The position numbers were made by a program, and so were the translations under genes. Under the pieces are notes generated by a model. That model saw only the letters and a program-made list of their open reading frames with translations, searched no databases and was not told the DNA's origin. Positions 1 to 9,423 of a stretch of 44,672 bases of DNA are shown piece after piece. Position 1 is the first letter of the stretch. The number at the start of each line of letters is the position of its first letter. This DNA is from Selenomonadaceae bacterium (GTDB lineage: Bacteria; Bacillota; Negativicutes; Selenomonadales; Selenomonadaceae), in assembly GCA_017535925.1 (NCBI GenBank), contig JAFXTD010000057.1, forward strand, positions 1-44,672, in the 5' to 3' direction.

Positions 1-58
1 ATTTTATTCTGTTCCATTGAGCGTCCGTTAAATCTTTGTGGTAAAATGAATTTGACAT
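1..58 (-). CDS. IS5-like transposase, N-terminal fragment
   Basis: Nineteen codons are visible before the window edge, starting at the ATG at 58: MSNSFYHKDLTDAQWNRIK. The DLTDAQW stretch is typical of the first residues of IS5-family transposases (the DUF4096-type N-terminal domain). A weak purine-rich stretch (GAAAGAAGTG) lies upstream. The catalytic DDE part would be at coordinates below 1. The rest of the gene is not seen, so it cannot be said whether the copy is intact. Confidence 0.55.
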   Translation of the reverse strand, partial: MSNSFYHKDLTDAQWNRIK

Positions 59-137
59 AAGTTGTTCACTTCTTTCAAACTCATTTTATCAAAGAACTGC
101 TTATGTTTTTCTTTTACTTGAGTTTACCAACAACCCC
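1..137 (-). mobile_element. Edge of an IS5-like insertion sequence (truncated by window)
   Basis: The minus strand from 137 downward begins GGGGTTGTTGGTAAAC, next to a TA dinucleotide at 138-139. About 80 nt later a reading frame opens that reads like the start of an IS5-family transposase. Nearly the same end, TA followed by GGGGCTGTTGGTAAA, recurs at 34466 and at both ends of the small element at 27033-27185, so it behaves as a terminal inverted repeat with TA as target. The other end lies outside the window. Assignment to the IS5 family, possibly the TA-targeting IS427 group, is inferred from 19 residues and the end sequence. Confidence 0.6.
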
Positions 138-159
138 TAGTTCCTAGTTCCTAGTTCCT
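136..159. repeat. Heptamer array CCTAGTT x3, overlaps kptA stop
   Basis: Three perfect copies of CCTAGTT (136-142, 143-149, 150-156) plus a partial unit lie directly between the IS end and kptA. The kptA stop codon (TAG, 151-153 on the minus strand) is part of the array. This is one of about 13 heptamer arrays in the window. Confidence 0.85.
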
Positions 160-666
160 CAAATATTTTGCGGGGACGTGTTCGGTGAGCCAAACGCCGT
201 TGACCGAACGAAAAAATTTGTAGCCGTCAATGAACATCTTGCCGCTCTCGACGATAAAAATTTTCGGGACACCGTGCCGCCTCCCGACTTTGGTCGCCGT
301 GTCAATGTCGCTCGACAAATGAACGTAAAGCCTCGACATTTTCAGCAAACCTTGTGCATTAATCGACGCACTAAATTTTTCGCTCGTGCCGTGATACAAA
401 ATTTCGGGCGGTTCAAGTTCGGCAAGCTCCACGTCGACGGGGATTGAGTGCCCTTGATTGGCTCGAATCAATTTTTTGTCCGCGCTGAAAGAATATCGCT
501 GCTTCTCGTCAGTCGCAACTATCTGCTCAAGCGTCGCTCTGTCAAGATTTTTCACGCGGCGAATCAATTCCTCGACCTCTGCCCAGCCGTGCTCGTCAAG
601 TTCAATTCCGACAATCTGCGGCTTGTGGCGAAGTATCAAGCTCAAAAATTTGCTCGTCGACTTCAA
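151..666 (-). CDS. kptA: RNA 2'-phosphotransferase (Tpt1/KptA family)
   Basis: Members of this family move an internal RNA 2'-phosphate to NAD+, giving ADP-ribose 1''-2''-cyclic phosphate; the role in bacteria is unclear. The 171-residue product has the family landmarks: SKFLSLILRHKP near the N-terminus with R13-H14, RANQGHS (R68), YHGTS at 91-95, and RSVNGVWLTEHVP at 153-165. Length is normal. The start is TTG at 666, supported by GGGAGG eight bases upstream; there is no better ATG. The last residues and the stop codon lie in the heptamer array, so the C-terminus may have been reshaped by it. No operon partner is visible. Confidence 0.9.
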   Translation of the reverse strand: MKSTSKFLSLILRHKPQIVGIELDEHGWAEVEELIRRVKNLDRATLEQIVATDEKQRYSFSADKKLIRANQGHSIPVDVELAELEPPEILYHGTSEKFSASINAQGLLKMSRLYVHLSSDIDTATKVGRRHGVPKIFIVESGKMFIDGYKFFRSVNGVWLTEHVPAKYLRN

Positions 667-823
667 ACACGTTGCCTCCCAAAAATTTTTTTCAATCCTA
701 ATTCAAAGCCGCTAACTTGTCAACATTTGAATTTTGCGGTAAAGTTATAAAAAAATTTTGTAGCTGTTGTAAATTAAAACGGCGGCTCCGATTAAGTGGT
801 TCAATTATTTTTATGTATTAAAT

Positions 824-930
824 CTACTTTTCTTTTGCTCGCCCAAAAGAAAAGTAGCAAAAGAAAAGGGCGTTGACCGGCGGATGAACATCCTGTTCAT
901 ATCGCCGGCGGCCGTCATCCATGACGGCCG
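824..930. repeat. Cluster of three inverted repeats upstream of hisD
   Basis: The 320-bp gap between kptA and hisD holds three back-to-back palindromes. The first is a perfect 14-bp stem, CTACTTTTCTTTTG at 824-837 with its complement at 844-857 and a 6-nt loop. The second is nested: CCGGCG (877-882) with CGCCGG (903-908), enclosing ATGAACA/TGTTCAT. The third is a perfect 10-bp stem, CGGCCGTCAT (909-918) with ATGACGGCCG (921-930). The AAAAGAAAAG motif is repeated at 859-868. No T-tract follows, so it does not read as a simple terminator. It may be a REP-like or small mobile element. No convincing hisD promoter was found. Confidence 0.65.
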
Positions 931-986
931 GGTTTATCCTCACCGCTGCTTTTCGATTTTATAAATATATTTTGGGAGGTAAACGA

Positions 987-2297
987 ATGAAGATTATCAA
1001 CGGAAAAAAAATCGGGCGCGGCGAAGTCGAACGCCTCTTGACGAAAAAAGCTTTTGATGAAGTTGAACTTTCGCCGAAGATTCGCGAGGCAAACAAAAAA
1101 ATTTTCAGCGAGGACTTGAGCGCGATTGAAATTGTTCGGCGGATTGTCGAGGATGTTCGCAGGCGAGGCGATTCGGCGGTTATCGATTGGACAAAAAAAA
1201 TTGACGGCGTCGAGTTGGAAAATTTTTCCGTCGAGCTTGAGGAGTTTGAAATTGATTCGGAAATTTTTTCGTCGTTGAAGGTCGCGGCAGAAAATATTCG
1301 TCGCTTCCACACGGAACAACTGCCGAAGTCTTGGATAACTTATCGCGGCGAAAATTCTTTGCTCGGTCAAGCGGTAATTCCTTTGGAGCGCGTCGGAGTT
1401 TACGTTCCCGGCGGAACCGCTGCTTATCCGTCAAGCGTCTTGATGAATATCATTCCCGCAAAAGTTGCGGGCGTCAAAGAAATTATCATGTGCTCGCCGA
1501 ATACAAATCCTGCTGTCCTCGCGGCGGCGAAACTTGCAGGCGTCGACAAGATTTTTAAAATCGGAGGAGCTCAAGCGATTGCGGCGATGGCTTTCGGCAC
1601 GGAACAAATTCCTCGCGTCAACAAAATCGTCGGGCCCGGAAATATTTTTGTCACGCTTGCCAAGAAGGAAGTTTACGGGCACTGCGATATTGATATGCTT
1701 GCCGGACCGAGTGAAATTTTGATTGTCGCCGACGAATTTGCAAATCCCGTTTACGCTGCCGCCGACATGTTGAGCCAAGCCGAACACGACCCGCTTGCCT
1801 GCAGTATCGTTATCACGACGAGCGAGGAGCTTGCCGAAAAAATTTCCGCGCAAGTCGAGGAGCAACTTAAAAATCTTCCGCGAAAAGAAATCGCCGCCGC
1901 CTCAATCGAACGCAACGGCTTAATCGTCGTCGCAGAAAATTTAAACGAGGCGATTGACTTTGCAAACTTTTCCGCGCCCGAACACTTGGAACTTTTGACG
2001 CAAAATCCTTTTGAACTTTTGCCGAAGATAAAAAATGCGGGCGCGATTTTTTTGGGAGCCTATTCACCCGAACCGCTCGGCGATTATCTTGCAGGACCGA
2101 ATCACGTTTTGCCGACGGGAGGCACCGCAAAATTTTATTCCGTGCTCAACGTCGAGACTTTCCTCAAGCGCACGAGTTTAATTTCTTACACGCGAAAAGA
2201 TTTGTTGAAGGCGGCGGAAGATGTGAAACGTTTGGCGGAGGCGGAAGGCTTGCAGGCTCACGCGGAGGCAATTCGTAAGAGGGAGGAGAACTCATGA
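987..2297 (+). CDS. hisD: Histidinol dehydrogenase HisD
   Basis: HisD catalyses the last two steps of histidine synthesis, L-histidinol to L-histidine with two NAD+. The 436-residue length is normal. Family signatures are present in order: [62 protein letters not shown] and, near the end, [19 protein letters not shown]. The ATG at 987 is chosen because GGGAGG sits seven bases upstream; a longer frame from 921 has no such site and runs into the palindromes. The gene overlaps sbcD by ATGA, so histidine synthesis and DNA repair are transcribed together here. No other his gene is in the window. Confidence 0.95.
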   Translation: MKIINGKKIGRGEVERLLTKKAFDEVELSPKIREANKKIFSEDLSAIEIVRRIVEDVRRRGDSAVIDWTKKIDGVELENFSVELEEFEIDSEIFSSLKVAAENIRRFHTEQLPKSWITYRGENSLLGQAVIPLERVGVYVPGGTAAYPSSVLMNIIPAKVAGVKEIIMCSPNTNPAVLAAAKLAGVDKIFKIGGAQAIAAMAFGTEQIPRVNKIVGPGNIFVTLAKKEVYGHCDIDMLAGPSEILIVADEFANPVYAAADMLSQAEHDPLACSIVITTSEELAEKISAQVEEQLKNLPRKEIAAASIERNGLIVVAENLNEAIDFANFSAPEHLELLTQNPFELLPKIKNAGAIFLGAYSPEPLGDYLAGPNHVLPTGGTAKFYSVLNVETFLKRTSLISYTRKDLLKAAEDVKRLAEAEGLQAHAEAIRKREENS

Positions 2298-3394
2298 AAA
2301 TTTTGCACACGGCGGATTGGCATTTGGGAAAGACTTTGCTGAATTATTCGCTTATCGATGACCAAGACTTTATCTTGAAAGAATTTTTGAAAGTCGTCGA
2401 CGACGTGAAACCCGATGCGATTATCATTGCGGGCGACGTTTACGACAGAGCCGACCCTTCGACCGAAGCCGTCAATCTTTTCGACGAAATTATTTTCAAG
2501 CTGACCGAAAAAAAATTCCCCGTGCTGTGTATCGCGGGCAATCACGATTCTCAAGACCGTTTGAATTTCGGCAGCAGACTTTTCGCCAACAAAAAATTTT
2601 TCATTACGGCGAAGAAAGATGACGAGCCTGAACCTATCGCGCTTGAAGACGAATTCGGCGAAGTTTATTTTTCGCTGATACCTTACTTCGACCCTGCCGA
2701 ATTTAAATCCGACGAACGATTGACTTTCAACGCCGCGAACAAATTTTATATCGGCGAGGCGCGGAAAAAAATTCCTGCAGGCAAACGGAGCGTTGCGATT
2801 GCTCATGTTTTCGTTGAAGGCGGCGAAGAATCCGATTCCGAAAGAAAATTTGTGGGCACGGCGGGCAAAGTCAATGCGGAAATTTTTTCGGGCTATGATT
2901 ACGTCGCGCTCGGTCACCTGCATAAACGTCAGCAAGCGGGCAACAACATTTTTTACAGCGGCTCGCCTCTCAAATATTCCGCCAAAGAATCTTCACACAA
3001 AAAAGGAATTACGCTGGTTGAACTTGACGGCAACGGTTTTGTTCGTGCGGAAAATATTTTGCTCAAGCCGCAAAGAGATTTGATTGAAGTTTCGGGGACG
3101 CTTGCCAAATTTTTGAATCAGCCTCCAAACGACGCTTACGCTTACATTACGTTGACCGACGAGGAATTTGTTTACGACGCGGCACAAAAATTGCGCGAAG
3201 TCTTTCCGTATTTGATGGAGGCGAAGAACAAATCCAAGCCGAAAGATTTTATCAAAGAGCCTGCCGGAAAAATTCGTGAGGGCGCGTCGCTTCCCGAACA
3301 ATTCAACGACTTCTTCGAGGCAATGGCGAACAGACCTTTGACGGAAGACGAGCGGGCGGCAATGGCAGAAATTTTCAAGGAGACGGAATCATGA
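2294..3394 (+). CDS. sbcD: Exonuclease subunit SbcD (Mre11-type nuclease)
   Basis: SbcD is the Mn-dependent nuclease of the SbcCD complex, which opens hairpins and trims double-strand breaks. The 366-residue protein shows the metallophosphoesterase motifs in order: TADWH (7-11), GDVYDR, GNHDS, AHVF and GHLHKRQ. The ATG overlaps the hisD stop as ATGA, with GGGAGGAG just upstream inside hisD. It is followed by sbcC with the same 4-base overlap, the usual arrangement for this pair. SbcCD activity is relevant here because several long inverted repeats lie in the window. Confidence 0.95.
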   Translation: MKILHTADWHLGKTLLNYSLIDDQDFILKEFLKVVDDVKPDAIIIAGDVYDRADPSTEAVNLFDEIIFKLTEKKFPVLCIAGNHDSQDRLNFGSRLFANKKFFITAKKDDEPEPIALEDEFGEVYFSLIPYFDPAEFKSDERLTFNAANKFYIGEARKKIPAGKRSVAIAHVFVEGGEESDSERKFVGTAGKVNAEIFSGYDYVALGHLHKRQQAGNNIFYSGSPLKYSAKESSHKKGITLVELDGNGFVRAENILLKPQRDLIEVSGTLAKFLNQPPNDAYAYITLTDEEFVYDAAQKLREVFPYLMEAKNKSKPKDFIKEPAGKIREGASLPEQFNDFFEAMANRPLTEDERAAMAEIFKETES

Positions 3395-6021
3395 CACCGA
3401 TAAAATTAAAAATGACGGCGTTCGGCGCGTATGTCGAACCTGTCACGTTGGATTTTTCAAACGGCTTGCACGGCGAAAAAATTTTTCTGATAAACGGAGC
3501 AACCGGCGCGGGCAAGACGACGATTCTTGACGCAATTTCCTACGCGCTTTACGGCGAAACTTCCGGCAAGGCTCGTGACGGCAAAGACATGCGCTCAAAA
3601 GGCGTGCCCGACGACATTAAAACCGAAGTCGATTTCACTTTCGCGCTCGGCGATAAAATTTACGAAGCTCACCGCGAAATAGTTTACAGTTCCAAGCGCA
3701 AGGAAAACAAATATCAAACGCGAGCCGCCTTGTATCGTGACGGCGATTTAATCGAGACCAAAGACCGCGCCGTCAAAAATATAATCACGGGGCTTTTGGG
3801 CTTCGACGCGGAACAATTCAGGCAAGTTGTCTTGTTGCCTCAAGGCGAATTCAAAAAATTTCTTTCCGCCGATTCCGACGAGCGACAAAAAGTTTTGAAC
3901 GTTCTTTTCGACAGCGCGCCTTACAAAAAAATTGAGGAGGCTCTTGCCGAACGGGCGAAAAATTCTGCGGCGGAAGTCAAAGCTTTGGAAGACAAAAAAG
4001 AGGCGTATGAAACTCAACTTGGCGAGGCGGATTCAAATTTGTTGGCGGAGCTTGAGGAAAAATTTTCTTTCGCGCAAAAAAAATCTTCCGAACTCAAAAA
4101 ATCTTCCGACGCCGCTCAAAACAAATTCCTCGAAGGAAAAAATTTGGCGGAGAAATTCGTTGACTTTGAGAAGTCGACTGCGGCTCGTGACAAGGCAAAA
4201 GAAAATCTTGACGCGGCGGAAAAAATTTTGTCTGCGGCTCAAGAGGAATATAAAATTCGTGAGGCGGAGGAAAATCTTCGCGAGGAGCTCAAGAAGCGCA
4301 ACGATAAACTTATCGACACCAAGAAAGCACTCGGAGAATTTTTTGCGCTGAAGAAAAAACTTTCGAAGGCAGAAGAAGATTTGCAAACCGCGAAGAAAAA
4401 GTTTGAGGAATTTGACAAGCTGGAAAAAGATTATAAAGCACTGCTTGCCGAACTGGAGGCGAAGAAAAAATCTTTTGACGGTGCGGACGTTGCATTTGAA
4501 AAGGCCGCTCAAATTTTGCTGAAAGCCAAAGAGCGTGCAAAACTTTCAGCCGAAATTTCCCGTCGCGAAAAAACTTTGGCGATGGAAGAGGAAAAACTTT
4601 CTTTCGTCGAAAAAAATTTCAACGCCGCGCAGATTGAGTTGGAACGTTTGCAGATTGTAAATCAGGCGGCACATTTGGCATCCAAGCTCAAGGAAGGGGA
4701 ACCTTGCCCCGTTTGCGGCTCACTCGAACATCCTGCGATAACTCAAGCCGCAATTCCGACCGTCGCCGAATTTCAAGCCGCCGAAAAAAATCTCGAACGC
4801 CTCAAGAATGAAAAGAGTCAAACGGAAAAAACCGTTGCCAACATCAAGGGCGAACTTGCCGAGAAAAAAAATCACCTCGAAGATTACGCCGACATTCCCG
4901 ACGTTTCGACAGCGCAAAAAATTTTTGATAAGGCTGCGGAAAATAAAGAAGCTCTTGCCACTTATCAACAGCGCATCGACAAAGGCAACAACTTAATCGA
5001 AAAAAATAAAATCGACAAAGAAAAAGCCTCCGACGTAAAAATTTCTGCGGAACTTTCGGCGGCAAGGCTCACGGAAAGCGTCAAGAATTCTCAACGGGAC
5101 ATTGACGAAAATTATTTGACGAATCCCTCGCAACTTGACACCGACTTGAGCGCGGCACAAAATGAATTCAAAAAACTTGATGACGCATGGACTTCGGCAC
5201 AAAAAAATTTTCACGACGCAAAGGAAACAAAATCTGCGCGGGCGGCAACGTTGCAATCGGCGCAAGAAAACTTCGACAACCTGCAAGCGTTCCTCGCCGA
5301 CAAAACCCCTCCCGATTTGGAAACGCTGGAAAAAAATTCGGGCGACTTGCGGCAACAATACGAGGCGATTCTTTCCGAGAAAGCAGAGCTTGAAACAAAA
5401 ATTAAATCGATAAAAGAATTTTCCTCCAAGCTTGCCGAAATCAAAGTCGAACTTGCCGCCAAAGAAAAAATCGCCGACATGTGGAAAAGACTTTCCGATG
5501 TGGCGAACGCGACCGGCAAAGGCGAATCCGATTTGAAAATTTCCTTCCAACGCTATTTCCTTTCGACGATGTTTAACGACGTTGTCAACGAGGCGAACAA
5601 CCGCTTGAAGAAGATGAGCAACGGGCGGTACCTCTTCCAAATGAAAGACGCCGGCAAAACCAAGGCTAAGGCTGCGGGTTTGAACTTGGAAATTTTCGAC
5701 GAACAAAGCGGTGCACTTCGCCCCGTAGAAACTTTGAGCGGCGGCGAAAGTTTTTTGGCGTCGTTGTCTTTGGCATTGGGCTTGGCTTCGGTCGTGAGAA
5801 ACAAAGTCGGCGGCATTAAACTTGACACGATTTTTATCGACGAGGGCTTCGGAAGTTTAGACAGCGAAACGCTTGACTTTGCAATTTCGACGATTATCGA
5901 ACAGAGCGGCGGACGACTCGTCGGGATAATTTCTCACGTCGAAGAGCTGAAAAATCAAATGCCCGTCCGCCTCGAAGTGAAGAAAGGCAAGACGGGCTCA
6001 ACGGCAGAATTTATTTCGTGA
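3391..6021 (+). CDS. sbcC: Exonuclease subunit SbcC (Rad50-type ATPase)
   Basis: SbcC is the SMC-like ATPase partner of SbcD. The 876-residue protein is somewhat shorter than the E. coli version. It has a Walker A GATGAGKT at 36-43, then a long coiled coil rich in E, K, A and L. A zinc hook CPVC lies at about 439-442 at the coil apex. The second coil is followed by the ABC signature LSGGESFLASLSLALG and the Walker B run DTIFIDEGFGSLD. The coding sequence overlaps the end of the convergent metH by 11 bp, with no terminator between them. Confidence 0.95.
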   Translation: MTPIKLKMTAFGAYVEPVTLDFSNGLHGEKIFLINGATGAGKTTILDAISYALYGETSGKARDGKDMRSKGVPDDIKTEVDFTFALGDKIYEAHREIVYSSKRKENKYQTRAALYRDGDLIETKDRAVKNIITGLLGFDAEQFRQVVLLPQGEFKKFLSADSDERQKVLNVLFDSAPYKKIEEALAERAKNSAAEVKALEDKKEAYETQLGEADSNLLAELEEKFSFAQKKSSELKKSSDAAQNKFLEGKNLAEKFVDFEKSTAARDKAKENLDAAEKILSAAQEEYKIREAEENLREELKKRNDKLIDTKKALGEFFALKKKLSKAEEDLQTAKKKFEEFDKLEKDYKALLAELEAKKKSFDGADVAFEKAAQILLKAKERAKLSAEISRREKTLAMEEEKLSFVEKNFNAAQIELERLQIVNQAAHLASKLKEGEPCPVCGSLEHPAITQAAIPTVAEFQAAEKNLERLKNEKSQTEKTVANIKGELAEKKNHLEDYADIPDVSTAQKIFDKAAENKEALATYQQRIDKGNNLIEKNKIDKEKASDVKISAELSAARLTESVKNSQRDIDENYLTNPSQLDTDLSAAQNEFKKLDDAWTSAQKNFHDAKETKSARAATLQSAQENFDNLQAFLADKTPPDLETLEKNSGDLRQQYEAILSEKAELETKIKSIKEFSSKLAEIKVELAAKEKIADMWKRLSDVANATGKGESDLKISFQRYFLSTMFNDVVNEANNRLKKMSNGRYLFQMKDAGKTKAKAAGLNLEIFDEQSGALRPVETLSGGESFLASLSLALGLASVVRNKVGGIKLDTIFIDEGFGSLDSETLDFAISTIIEQSGGRLVGIISHVEELKNQMPVRLEVKKGKTGSTAEFIS

Positions 6022-8383
6022 TAAGATTTTTTGCCAAGCGGACAGCTTCCACACCGTCACGGGCGTAGGCGTCGGCTCCGGCACTGTCGGCGTATTCTTG
6101 AGTCAAAGCCGCGCCTCCGACCATGACTTTTGCTGAAGAGCCCGCCGCGTGCAAATCGGCAATGACTTTATCAATCTGAATCATCGTCGTCGTCATGAGG
6201 GCGCACAAGCCTACAATATCGGCGTCGTGTTCGAGGGCAGCGCGAACAATTTTTTCAGAGTCAACGTCCTTGCCCAAGTCAATCAATTTAAAGCCGCTGT
6301 TTGAAATCAATGCGCCGACAATATTTTTTCCCAAGTCGTGAACGTCGCCTTTGACGGTCGCGATAACGAAAGTTCCCTGCGATGAATTTTCTTGCGCGGG
6401 GAAATTTTTTTTGAGTTCGTCGAAGGCAAGACGCATTGTCTCTGCGGAAAGCAAAACTTGCGGCAGAAAAATTTTTCCCGACCCGAAATCTTCGCCGAGT
6501 TCATTCATTGCGGCGGTTAAAGCGCGTTCGGTAATTTCATCTGCGGAAAAATTTTCGGCGACCGCCTTTTGAATCAGCGAGGCAATTTCGTCTTTGTCTC
6601 CTTCTTGAACCGCAAGCTTAATTGCGCTCAACGTGTCGAGAGAATTTTTTTCATCGCGAGTAGGATTTTCATTACGCATTGCGCCTTGCGCATTATCAAT
6701 TGAATATTTCAAACCGTTCGGGTCGTGAGCGAGCAAGGCAGCGGCGGACTTCAAAACGTTTTGCATTGATTCGTCGTAGGGATTCATAATCGGCGCGTCG
6801 AGCCCTGCGGCAAGGCACATTGCAAAAAACGTCGAGTTAATCAGCGGGCGATTGGGCAAGCCGAAAGAAATATTACTCAAGCCCATCGTCGTCGGCAAAT
6901 TCAATTCGCTGTAAAGTTTCAAAGTCTTCAAGACTTCGAGGCAAGCATTTTTATCGGCGGAAATTGTCATGACGAGCGCGTCAAGCAAAAAGTCTCCGTC
7001 GTCGAGCCCGAAAGTTTTTGCGGCGTCGAGAATTTTTTTCGCAACGGAAAATCTTTCTTCGGCTGAATTCGGGACGCCTTTTTCGGTGAGCGGAAGAATC
7101 AAAATCGCCGCGCCGTATCTTTTCGCAAGCGGAAGAAATTTTGCAATGCGTTCGGGTTCAAAGCTGACGGAATTAATCAGCGCGCGACCGGGAAAATTTT
7201 TCAAGCCGGCTTCCAAAGCTTCGGCATCGCCCGTATCAATCGCAAGCGGCACGTCGACTATTCGAGAAATTTCGCGGACAGCTTCAGCCATCATTTCGGC
7301 TTGATTGATTCCTCCGACGCCCATGTTGACATCCAAAATTTTTGCGCCGGCCTTGACTTGATTAAGCGCGTCACGTTTCACGCCGAGTAGTGAGCCTTCG
7401 CGAATTTCCGCCGCCAATTTTTTTCTGCCGGTGGGATTGATTCGTTCGCCGATTAAAGTTGTCGAAGTCTTATCGATAACGACAGTCTTTGACCTGCTTG
7501 CAAGTCTCAACGGTCGCCGCGAATTTTCATTACGCATTCCGCATTGCGCATTACGAATTGCCTTTGCAAGTTCGCGGATATGTTCGGGCGTCGTGCCGCA
7601 ACAGCCGCCAAGATAAGTCGCGCCCGCCTCGACGAGTGCTTCGCCCCAAGAGCCGAAAGTTTTTGCATCCATAGGAAATTTTGTTTTGCCGTCTTCGAGG
7701 TAAGGCATACCCGCATTCGGCTGAACACTTACGGGAACGCTGCAATTTTCCGCCAAAATTTTTACAACAGGCACAAGCTGTTCGGGACCAAGCGAACAAT
7801 TCACGCCGATAACACTTGCGCCCATAGCCTCAAGAATTACGGCGGCTGATTGCGGGTCGGTGCCCGTGACGGTTCGCCCGTCCTCGCTGTAGCTTAGCTG
7901 ACAAATTATCGGCAAGTTGCAAGCGTCCTTCGCGGCAAGAAGAGTAGCACGCATTTCTTGAATATCAATGCACGTTTCGATAATCAGAAAGTCCGCGCCC
8001 GCCTCCGCCAAAGCCAGAGCCTGTTCGTAAAAAATTTTGTAAGCGTCGTCGAAAGACAAATCACCGAGCGGTGCGATAAATTTTCCCGTCGGGCCGATGT
8101 CACCTGCGACTTTGACGCCTGCGCCCGCAATTTCTTTGGCAAGCTTGACGGCGGCGAAATTCAATTCACGAACGCGATTTTCAAGCCCGTAATGTTCAAG
8201 CTTGAGACTCGACGCGCCGAAAGTATTTGTCGTGATAATCGTTGAGCCCGCCTCGATATATGCGCGGTGAATTTTCTTCACGACTTCGGGAGCCTCGACG
8301 TTCATGAGTTCGGGGCACGCGCCCGCCTTGAGCCCGCCGGCTTGCAACATCGTTCCCATTGCTCCATCAAAAATTTCTATCAT
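6011..8383 (-). CDS. metH: B12-dependent methionine synthase, short form
   Basis: This enzyme transfers a methyl group from methyltetrahydrofolate to homocysteine through cobalamin. The 790-residue protein has a homocysteine-binding domain at about 1-275 with zinc ligands in GVNCS and GGCCGTTPEH, a pterin-binding domain at about 300-555 starting near GERINPTGR, a B12 cap domain at about 585-670, and a B12-binding domain to the end with DVHDLGKNIVG. The C-terminal AdoMet reactivation domain is absent, as in other short anaerobe forms. The ATG at 8383 is preferred because GGAGA lies seven bases upstream; the ATG at 8401 overlaps the previous stop but lacks spacing. Both inter-domain linkers contain heptamer-derived peptides, NAQCGMRNEN and NAQGAMRNEN. 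Confidence 0.93.
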   Translation of the reverse strand: MIEIFDGAMGTMLQAGGLKAGACPELMNVEAPEVVKKIHRAYIEAGSTIITTNTFGASSLKLEHYGLENRVRELNFAAVKLAKEIAGAGVKVAGDIGPTGKFIAPLGDLSFDDAYKIFYEQALALAEAGADFLIIETCIDIQEMRATLLAAKDACNLPIICQLSYSEDGRTVTGTDPQSAAVILEAMGASVIGVNCSLGPEQLVPVVKILAENCSVPVSVQPNAGMPYLEDGKTKFPMDAKTFGSWGEALVEAGATYLGGCCGTTPEHIRELAKAIRNAQCGMRNENSRRPLRLASRSKTVVIDKTSTTLIGERINPTGRKKLAAEIREGSLLGVKRDALNQVKAGAKILDVNMGVGGINQAEMMAEAVREISRIVDVPLAIDTGDAEALEAGLKNFPGRALINSVSFEPERIAKFLPLAKRYGAAILILPLTEKGVPNSAEERFSVAKKILDAAKTFGLDDGDFLLDALVMTISADKNACLEVLKTLKLYSELNLPTTMGLSNISFGLPNRPLINSTFFAMCLAAGLDAPIMNPYDESMQNVLKSAAALLAHDPNGLKYSIDNAQGAMRNENPTRDEKNSLDTLSAIKLAVQEGDKDEIASLIQKAVAENFSADEITERALTAAMNELGEDFGSGKIFLPQVLLSAETMRLAFDELKKNFPAQENSSQGTFVIATVKGDVHDLGKNIVGALISNSGFKLIDLGKDVDSEKIVRAALEHDADIVGLCALMTTTMIQIDKVIADLHAAGSSAKVMVGGAALTQEYADSAGADAYARDGVEAVRLAKNLITK
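6670..6702. repeat. Heptamer array inside metH (linker 2)
   Basis: Units CATTACG, CATTGCG, CCTTGCG and CATTATC follow each other at 6670-6697, then AATTG. On the coding strand they encode DNAQGAMRNEN between the pterin-binding and B12-cap domains, roughly residues 561-571. Confidence 0.85.
7528..7562. repeat. Heptamer array inside metH (linker 1)
   Basis: Units CATTACG, CATTCCG, CATTGCG, CATTACG and AATTGCC lie in tandem. They encode IRNAQCGMRNEN between the homocysteine and pterin domains (about residues 275-286), in the same reading frame as the array at 6670. The core sequence nearly matches the intergenic block at 25208-25236. Confidence 0.88.
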
Positions 8384-8397
8384 AAAATTTTCTCCTG

Positions 8398-9423
8398 TCA
8401 TATTTTTTCGCAGTAAAAATTTTTATACCATGCAACAAATTTTTTCAAGCCCTCTCGAAGTGAAGTTGTCGGATGAAAATCAAAGTCTCGTTCGAATTCG
8501 TTCATGTCGGCAAAAGTTATCGGGACGTCGCCGGGCTGCGCGGGCAAAAATTTTTTATGTGCCTCGAAGTCATAATCGGCGGGCAAAACTTCGGCGCGGA
8601 TAAGTTCCTCTTGCAAGATGTTCACGAAGTCCAAAAGATTGACGGGTTCGCCGCGACCGAGATTGTAAATTTTGTGCGGCGGAGAATTTTTCGGCGGCTT
8701 ATCAATCACTCGACAAAGCCCCTCGATAACGTCGTCGATAAAAGTAAAATCGCGGGCGCAGTTGCCGAAATTGTAAATCTGAATTTCTTCGCCGCGCAAA
8801 AGTTTGTTCGTGAATTTGAAATACGCCATATCGGGACGACCCGCCGCGCCGTAAACCGTGAAGAATCGCAAGCCCGTCGCGGGAATTTTATACAAGTTAC
8901 TGTAGCAATAAGCCAAAAGTTCGTCGCTCTTTTTCGTCGCGGCATAAAGGCTTATCGGTTTGTCGACGCGGTCGCTTGTCGAAAACGGAATTTTTTTGTT
9001 GCCGCCGTAAATTGAACTTGAGCTTGCATAAATAAAATGTTCGACGCCGAAATTTTTGCAAGCTTCCAACACATAAAAAAAACCTGTAATGTTGCTTTGA
9101 ATATATGCATCGGGATTTTCAAAGCTGTCACGAATGCCGGCTTGCGCCGCCAAATTCACAACGTGCGTCGGGCGATTCTCTTCGAAAATTTTAAGGATAA
9201 AATTTTTGTCGGAAAGGTCGCCGCGATAAAATTTCCACGAGCCCGAAAAATTTTCAGCCGCCTCCTCAATCAGCTTGAGCCGATATTTTTTTAAGTTCAC
9301 GTCGTAATAATCGTTCATGTTGTCAAGCCCGATAACTTTTGCAAAAATTTTTTCCTTCAAAAGTTTCAGCGTCAAGTTGCCGCCGATAAAGCCCGCCGCG
9401 CCCGTTATCAAAATCGTTTTCAA
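8398..9423 (-). CDS. NAD-dependent sugar-nucleotide epimerase (UDP-glucuronate 4-epimerase-like)
   Basis: The 341-residue protein is an extended short-chain dehydrogenase with an N-terminal NAD site GAAGFIGG (8-15), the active-site serine run ASSSSIYG and the YAATK tyrosine/lysine pair. LDNMNDYYDVNLK near residue 35 and GIRDSFENPDAYIQSNI are typical of the UDP-glucuronate 4-epimerase (CapI/WbnF-like) group, which supplies galacturonate for surface polysaccharides. Substrate is inferred from these motifs only. The start is TTG at 9423, directly after the mqnE stop, with GGGAG nine bases upstream. The stop overlaps an ATG at 8401 ahead of metH. Its link to its metabolic neighbours is unclear. 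Confidence 0.82.
   Translation of the reverse strand: MKTILITGAAGFIGGNLTLKLLKEKIFAKVIGLDNMNDYYDVNLKKYRLKLIEEAAENFSGSWKFYRGDLSDKNFILKIFEENRPTHVVNLAAQAGIRDSFENPDAYIQSNITGFFYVLEACKNFGVEHFIYASSSSIYGGNKKIPFSTSDRVDKPISLYAATKKSDELLAYCYSNLYKIPATGLRFFTVYGAAGRPDMAYFKFTNKLLRGEEIQIYNFGNCARDFTFIDDVIEGLCRVIDKPPKNSPPHKIYNLGRGEPVNLLDFVNILQEELIRAEVLPADYDFEAHKKFLPAQPGDVPITFADMNEFERDFDFHPTTSLREGLKKFVAWYKNFYCEKI

Noticed and set aside
921..986. Longer hisD reading frame beginning at 921
   Set aside because: The extension covers the palindrome cluster and has no ribosome binding site, while GGGAGG lies seven bases before the ATG at 987, which also matches the family length.
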